This document shows positions 43,344 through 47,943 of a stretch of DNA of 47,943 bases, in pieces. A program made the translations under genes and the position numbers. Numbering within the stretch: position 1 is the first letter of the stretch; each line of letters begins with the position of its first letter. Origin of the DNA: Cudoniella acicularis (taxonomy: Eukaryota > Ascomycota > Leotiomycetes > Helotiales > Helotiaceae); contig JAAMPI010000247.1 of NCBI GenBank assembly GCA_013054445.1, positions 1-47,943 on the forward strand, written 5' to 3'. The notes beneath the pieces were generated by a model. It did no database searches. It saw only the letters and a list, made by a program, of their open reading frames with translations, and was not told where the DNA came from.

Positions 43344-46300
43344 ATGGCAGATCCCGTTGGAGAAGACGCCTGGCTTGCGCTCGTCGACGAGGCGAGTCGG
43401 ACAGCAGGCGATTTGGAGTTGCGAGTCGGAGTGGTAGAGCTTTACAAACGGGCTATCGCAGCGGAGCCTTGGTCGAACAAGCTGTGGCTGGCATACTGCG
43501 AATGGGTTTGGTCTTTATACACGGATTGCCAAAATGGTGATGCAGGCTGGCCAGAGGAAGAGCAAATGCTGGGACAGGAGCTATTTTCACTGGATACGGC
43601 GCTCGATGTATGGAAGCAAGGAGCCCAAGCTACGCAATACCGATTGAGTGATAGTCACGAGCTGTGGAACAGATGGATCTCGGTCGAGCAGGAGCAACTA
43701 TCAAAAAACAGCAGTCCTGAGGGCATCGAACGCGTCAAGAATTTATTCTTGGATCGGCTTCAGATTCCACATGCCATGTGGGACGAGGCCTCGCAGATGT
43801 TTTCTACCTTCGTTACAAAATTCGACGAGCTTGCTTGGGAATCTACGATGATACAAGTCACAAAGTTGGCGAAAACAGCGAAGGACCTTTACAGTCGTCG
43901 CGAATCTCATGAATTGAAATTGCTGGGAGTAAAGGAATCTGGAGATATCGAGGGTTTGGTATCGACAATGAGGAATTATTTAGAATGGGAAATTGGACAA
44001 GCCGTTAGGAAGAACAAGAAAGGCCAACCTGCGAATCCGATTATTTTATGTGTGGCACTATTTGAGCGAGCCTTATCATCTACACCTCTAGGCATAGATC
44101 CAGGCACATGGGAGGAGTATATTGCATTTCTCTCCATCATGAAGGACGATCACCCTCAAGTCGAAACTCCAGCAATCCTTTCCGTCATCCAACGAGCAAC
44201 GAGTCATTGCCCTTGGTCAGGCGGTCTATGGGCACGGTACATTCTCACTGCAGAAGCGGAGAACTTGCCATTTACTACCATAGAGCAGATCAAACATACT
44301 GCAACCAATACCCGAGATCTGGACCGAGATGGTATGGGCGGAGTCGTGGAGTTCTACGTGGCTTGGAGTGGCTACTTGAAAAGACGAGCTATGGCTCCTG
44401 ATGCAACCGATGAAGATGTTGATGTTGCTGAGATGGGTTTGCCAACGGCTCTTGAGAGTGTTGAGGAATGGGGCCAGAGGCGGCACGGCCAGGCTGAGTG
44501 GAAAGGGGACCCTATGTTCCGAATTGAGAGGATATTCATTCAGTACCTCACGCAAAAAGGATCATTCGAAGAGGCTCGAGGGTATTGGAGACGACTTGTT
44601 AAGAGTCACGGAGATAGCTACGAATTTTGGCAACAGTATTATCTCTGGGAAATGACTGTCCGGGTTACCACTGCGCCACCTGAGCTTGCTACAGCAGTTC
44701 TGATCCAGGCCATTCATCGCCGTGAATTGGACTGGCCAGAGAAGATGATGGAAATTTATCTTCGTCATTGCAATAATTATGAAGAAGTTAACGCTCTCAC
44801 CAAGGCAATGAACAGTGTTTTTCGGTTGTCGAAGAGTGTGGCAAAAAGGCGCGAGAAGGAGGCGGCGGAGGTGGCTGCGATGTATGCTCAACAACAACCT
44901 GAAGTCGCGGAACCCATCGCCCAAGAATCACCTTCAGGCACATCGAAACGAAAGCGTGAGTCTGAGTCAGAAGAGCCTGATGGGATTGCTCAGAAGAAAG
45001 TGAAGAGTGAGCAGAATGCTGCTGACCAGGAAGCTTTACGAGAGCAGCACCTGAAACGAGATCGAGAGAATACGACTGTCTTGGTAACAAATCTACCTCC
45101 AGAGGTTACTCAAACCAAAGTCCGACAATACTTCAAAGAGTATGGTCATATCAACAGCATGACAATGAAGACGGAGGCTGACAAGCTTTCTTCTACGGCT
45201 CTTATCGAGTTTCGAACGCCACAAGATGTGCAGTCTGCTTTTCTTCGAAACGGGAAGTATTTTGCCGATAAACAAATCCAGGTCGAGGCCGGCACAGGAC
45301 TGACGATTTATGTCACAAATTTCCCTCCAACCGCTGACGATACATACCTCCAAAAGTTGTTTCGGGACTGCGGTGAAATATTCAGCATTCGCTGGCCAAG
45401 TTTGAAATACAACACCACTCGTCGATTCTGTTACATTTCCTTCAGGACTCAGAAGGCCGCCGCGGCCGCTACGAAGCTTGATGGTCACCCATTAGGTGGC
45501 ATCTACAAGCTGCTCGCAAAGTATTCTGATCCTGGAAATAAAAAGGACCGGGAAGGTGCTATGGCTGAAGGTCGTGAGCTCCACATCACTGGGCTTGACA
45601 CAAGCCTGACTGAGCAGGACCTGAAAGAAGTCTTTGGAAAGTACGGAAAGATCGACAGGGTCAGAATTTTGAAGACCGTGGGTGGAAACAGCAAAGGTGC
45701 TGGTTTCATATCTTTTGAAACGAAAGAAGAAGCCATTGCTGCGCTGGAGTTGGATAAGACGAAATTGAAGTCTCGAGTTCTGACTGTTGAAATGTCGACT
45801 GGCAAGAATTTTAAACCAACCGCCACTATCAAGGGTTCATCAGCTTCTCCCGCGCCTGAAGGTGATGATGGTGATTCCGTCATGTCCCCTTCTCCAGCTC
45901 CCGACATTTATCCCAATACCCATGCGCAACACGCTGCCTCCAAAACCGAGCTCACTAATCGAACGATAACGTTGATGAATATTCCAGATACCATCAATGA
46001 TGCCAAAATACGCGCGATCATGGAGCCCTACGGAGATATCATCAAGCTTGTATTGCGACCTGACCATCAGGGTGCTATTGTTGAATTTGCAGATGTGGGA
46101 GCTGCTGGCAGAGCAGCATTGGGACTAGAAAATCATGAGATTAAACTTGGACGCAAGCTCCGAACTGGAGGCATGATGGATCTCTTTTCACAAAAGGATG
46201 AGAAGAAGACGGATAAAATTCTAGTTGGGAAGGAAAACAAGAAAGCATCGGCTGCGTTCATGCAACCTAGTGCAGCGGTGAGAAGACCGGGCGCTGGTGG

Positions 46301-46484
46301 CAGGGGCGGTCTGGGAGTAAAAAGAGGCTTAGGGTACTCGGCACCCAAACCAAAACCCGCGAGCAATGCGGATGGTAAAGGGGAATTCAATGGGAGCAAT
46401 GGCGAGGAGAAAAAGCCGATGAAGAGCAATGCTGATTTCAAGGCTATGTTTGTTAGCGGTGGAAATCAGGAGGCTCCTGTATGA
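43344..46484 (+). CDS. PRP24: U4/U6 snRNP assembly factor Prp24/SART3-type (HAT repeats plus four RRMs)
   Basis: A single exon of 1046 residues; the ATG at 43344 is preceded by TGCGAAA. Residues about 30-500 form helical HAT-type repeats (NKLWLAYCEWVWSLY; HELWNRWISVEQEQL; FEEARGYWRRLVKSHGDSYE). A Lys-rich segment follows (SGTSKRKRESESEEPD), a likely nuclear signal. Four RRMs come next: about 575-650 (TTVLVTNLPPEVTQTKVRQY), 652-728 (TIYVTNFPPTADDTYLQKLF, RRFCYISF), 744-820 (ELHITGLDTSLTEQDLKEVF, GAGFISF) and 870-940 (RTITLMNIPDTINDAKIRAI). The extreme C-terminus has KSNADFKAMFV (about 1025), matching the Lsm-binding SNxDFRxMF motif of Prp24. It would re-anneal U4 and U6 snRNAs in spliceosome recycling. 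Budding-yeast Prp24 lacks the HAT part, so this form is SART3-like. Confidence 0.93.
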   Translation: MADPVGEDAWLALVDEASRTAGDLELRVGVVELYKRAIAAEPWSNKLWLAYCEWVWSLYTDCQNGDAGWPEEEQMLGQELFSLDTALDVWKQGAQATQYRLSDSHELWNRWISVEQEQLSKNSSPEGIERVKNLFLDRLQIPHAMWDEASQMFSTFVTKFDELAWESTMIQVTKLAKTAKDLYSRRESHELKLLGVKESGDIEGLVSTMRNYLEWEIGQAVRKNKKGQPANPIILCVALFERALSSTPLGIDPGTWEEYIAFLSIMKDDHPQVETPAILSVIQRATSHCPWSGGLWARYILTAEAENLPFTTIEQIKHTATNTRDLDRDGMGGVVEFYVAWSGYLKRRAMAPDATDEDVDVAEMGLPTALESVEEWGQRRHGQAEWKGDPMFRIERIFIQYLTQKGSFEEARGYWRRLVKSHGDSYEFWQQYYLWEMTVRVTTAPPELATAVLIQAIHRRELDWPEKMMEIYLRHCNNYEEVNALTKAMNSVFRLSKSVAKRREKEAAEVAAMYAQQQPEVAEPIAQESPSGTSKRKRESESEEPDGIAQKKVKSEQNAADQEALREQHLKRDRENTTVLVTNLPPEVTQTKVRQYFKEYGHINSMTMKTEADKLSSTALIEFRTPQDVQSAFLRNGKYFADKQIQVEAGTGLTIYVTNFPPTADDTYLQKLFRDCGEIFSIRWPSLKYNTTRRFCYISFRTQKAAAAATKLDGHPLGGIYKLLAKYSDPGNKKDREGAMAEGRELHITGLDTSLTEQDLKEVFGKYGKIDRVRILKTVGGNSKGAGFISFETKEEAIAALELDKTKLKSRVLTVEMSTGKNFKPTATIKGSSASPAPEGDDGDSVMSPSPAPDIYPNTHAQHAASKTELTNRTITLMNIPDTINDAKIRAIMEPYGDIIKLVLRPDHQGAIVEFADVGAAGRAALGLENHEIKLGRKLRTGGMMDLFSQKDEKKTDKILVGKENKKASAAFMQPSAAVRRPGAGGRGGLGVKRGLGYSAPKPKPASNADGKGEFNGSNGEEKKPMKSNADFKAMFVSGGNQEAPV

Positions 46485-47300
46485 TTACTTGTTGGCTTGA
46501 AGGGAAAAAATGAACCTGTCTACTATCACGAGCTGTCCAAACACTGTTCGCTTTCAATTGCGTACTATTTTGAGATTTGAAATTCTTTCCAAGTGGAAAC
46601 TCTGCATTACGATTGTTCTTGGCATCAAAATTGCTCACAATATCGCACCTCCCTTCCTTGGTAGTGAGGTTATTGACACTTCTGTACTCGCAAGGGGTTT
46701 GAAAGGCCATTCGGATGACCCCGTTTTCTCAGTCAGTTGCTCGACCTGAGACCTCTTACCGGACCTCTTACCGCTGCTCTCACCCCTGTAACGTTCTTAT
46801 CATCGCGCGTGAGCCACTGAAAGCGCCCAGCCGGGCGTCAGCGGTATAAGCGAATTTCAACCCTACTCTGAAACAACAACATTATTGGGTATCGTGAAAA
46901 GATTACAGTACCGCCACTAACAATGTATATTTTGCGCCGAATGAAATAGTAATGAGAGGCTTTCCGGCACTCGACGAAAATAATCCTTGGGATACTTGTG
47001 ACAAGGCAAAGAAACGCATCCGCGCTTCACGAGCGACCTCAGCGAAGCGCCGGGGCCGAGCGAAAGATACAAACCTACGGTGTCCGCCACTTGTGAATCA
47101 TTTCTTTCCATTCATGAACGTTTTCTTTTGTTGTGGTTGACTGGTTTTTTCTCTCGAGGCATCTTGACGATACCATCATTTTCTAATTTTTATTCACACC
47201 CGGCGTTGACGTCGAGCCTTTATATATTTTTCCCGTCACACATCTCCACCAGCATCATTTAATACCGTTTTCAAAATAAAAATTGGAAATAGCCTCAAAA
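46485..47300. other. Intergenic region upstream of the last gene
   Basis: About 815 bp. The left part is the PRP24 3' flank. Repeated ACCTCTTACCGG motifs lie at 46750-46772. The right 150 bp, with a TATATATTTTTCCCG stretch near 47221, are probably the promoter and leader of the membrane-protein gene at 47301. No gene is supported. Confidence 0.5.
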
Positions 47301-47943
47301 ATGGGTCGCAACAACACTCTCTCAAAAAAGAGTTACGCACATCCTCACCCTCTACATGAGGCAACCCTCGGCCACAGAGCAATGAACCACCTCCGCACAC
47401 CACCTTCCCTCCACCTCCCTCGAGCTCACGCCACACATCCAAGCCATGCATACCACAGACACCACGGTTCCTCCTCCTCCACTGTATCCTCCTCGCGCCC
47501 ATTCCTCGTAAGTAGGACATCTTCAACTCAAACAACATACATGCGTATGCTCCTCGCACTCGACGATATCCCCCGCATGCACAACATACTAGCAAGCTTC
47601 TTCACCTGGATTCTTCTTGCTGGCTTCGTTATTTTCCCCGGTACATTCACGTCCCTCCAATCCTCCACCACCGTCTCCTCAACTCTCAACGCCTCCCCAG
47701 TCTCAGCAACCATCCTCCTCTCCATCAAAAACATCCCCCTCCTCGTCATTGCCTCAACCTCCTCTTTCATCGGCGCAACCGGCATGCTATGGCTCTACTC
47801 CAAGCACAGCGATAACTATGTCTGGCTACTAAACAGGATTTTCCTTCCTGGAGCACTGCATAGTTTTGCGGGTCTCATCAGTACGTTTGGTTAATGTGTT
47901 TTCGAGTCAGCATGGGCAGTGGAGTATCACGGCGAAAGTGACG
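47301..47943 (+). CDS. Fungal multi-pass membrane protein (5' part; frameshifted near the window end)
   Basis: The ATG at 47301 follows a good leader (CCTCAAAA-ATG). The first 80 residues are disordered and His/Ser/Thr-rich (HPSHAYHRHHGSSSSTVSSS). Three hydrophobic segments follow: ILASFFTWILLAGFVIFPG, IKNIPLLVIASTSSFIGATG and FLPGALHSFAGLIS. The frame meets a TAA at 47892-47894, yet the +1 frame directly continues with LVNVFSSQHGQWSITAKVT to the window edge, which reads as the natural continuation of ...FAGLIST. A single extra T in ACGTTTGGTT (about 47883-47890) would explain it; an intron with the GTACGT at 47881 is less fitting. Function unknown; the layout resembles a fungal family of small tetraspan proteins. 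The gene continues beyond the window. Confidence 0.7.

Overview
The window is nuclear DNA of a filamentous ascomycete (Pezizomycotina). The evidence is many short introns (46-124 nt) with GT/AG ends and CTAAC or CTGAC branch points, a Zn2Cys6 regulator, a HET-domain gene, and ascomycete versions of housekeeping proteins (Mrc1, Prp24, mitoribosomal mL58 and uL22m). A leotiomycete is my best guess, but the window alone does not prove it. All gene models are hand-spliced by reading exon phase and family motifs; there is no transcript evidence.

Layout, left to right. 1-123: tail of an unidentified gene. 1.15-1.98 kb: GNAT acetyltransferase with a frame problem. 2.4-4.3 kb (-): Zn2Cys6 transcription factor. 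5.25-6.44 kb (-): membrane-anchored DUF3445/HODM-type heme enzyme. 6.4-11.7 kb: gene-poor, AT-rich, with scattered (CGAA)n arrays and one likely tiny spliced gene at 7.5-7.8 kb. 11.7-12.3 kb (-): mitoribosomal mL58, divergent from a disordered Ser/Pro-rich protein (12.9-14.1 kb). 15.7-19.6 kb: Bud2/Cla2-type RasGAP. 19.95-21.1 kb (-): cyclophilin-40 (Cpr6), with a heat-shock element upstream. 21.6-23.9 kb: decayed HET gene. 24.5-25.7 kb: eight-TM protein of unknown function. 26.1-26.8 kb (-): six-exon D-aminoacyl-tRNA deacylase. 27.3-29.5 kb: CCR4-NOT subunit Not3/5. 29.5-32.0 kb: intergenic, with a possible NRPS condensation-domain scrap. 32.0-33.3 kb: unusual zinc-binding protein. 33.3-35.4 kb: repeat-rich spacer. 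35.4-36.9 kb (-): MOT1-type molybdate transporter, divergent from the replication-checkpoint mediator Mrc1 (37.4-41.7 kb), which has an MBF-like CGCGT cluster upstream. 42.0-43.05 kb (-): uL22m, divergent from Prp24 (43.3-46.5 kb). 47.3 kb to the end: partial membrane protein with a late frameshift.

The genes do not form a pathway cluster. This is mostly conserved core-genome content, with an accessory patch around the HET pseudogene. I found no convincing new multi-gene system. The items most worth a second look are the two promoter motif clusters (HSE at CPR6, CGCGT at MRC1), the HET pseudogene whose premature stops fit a RIP-like signature, the atypical zinc-finger protein, the tiny spliced gene, and the ultra-short first exon of DTD.
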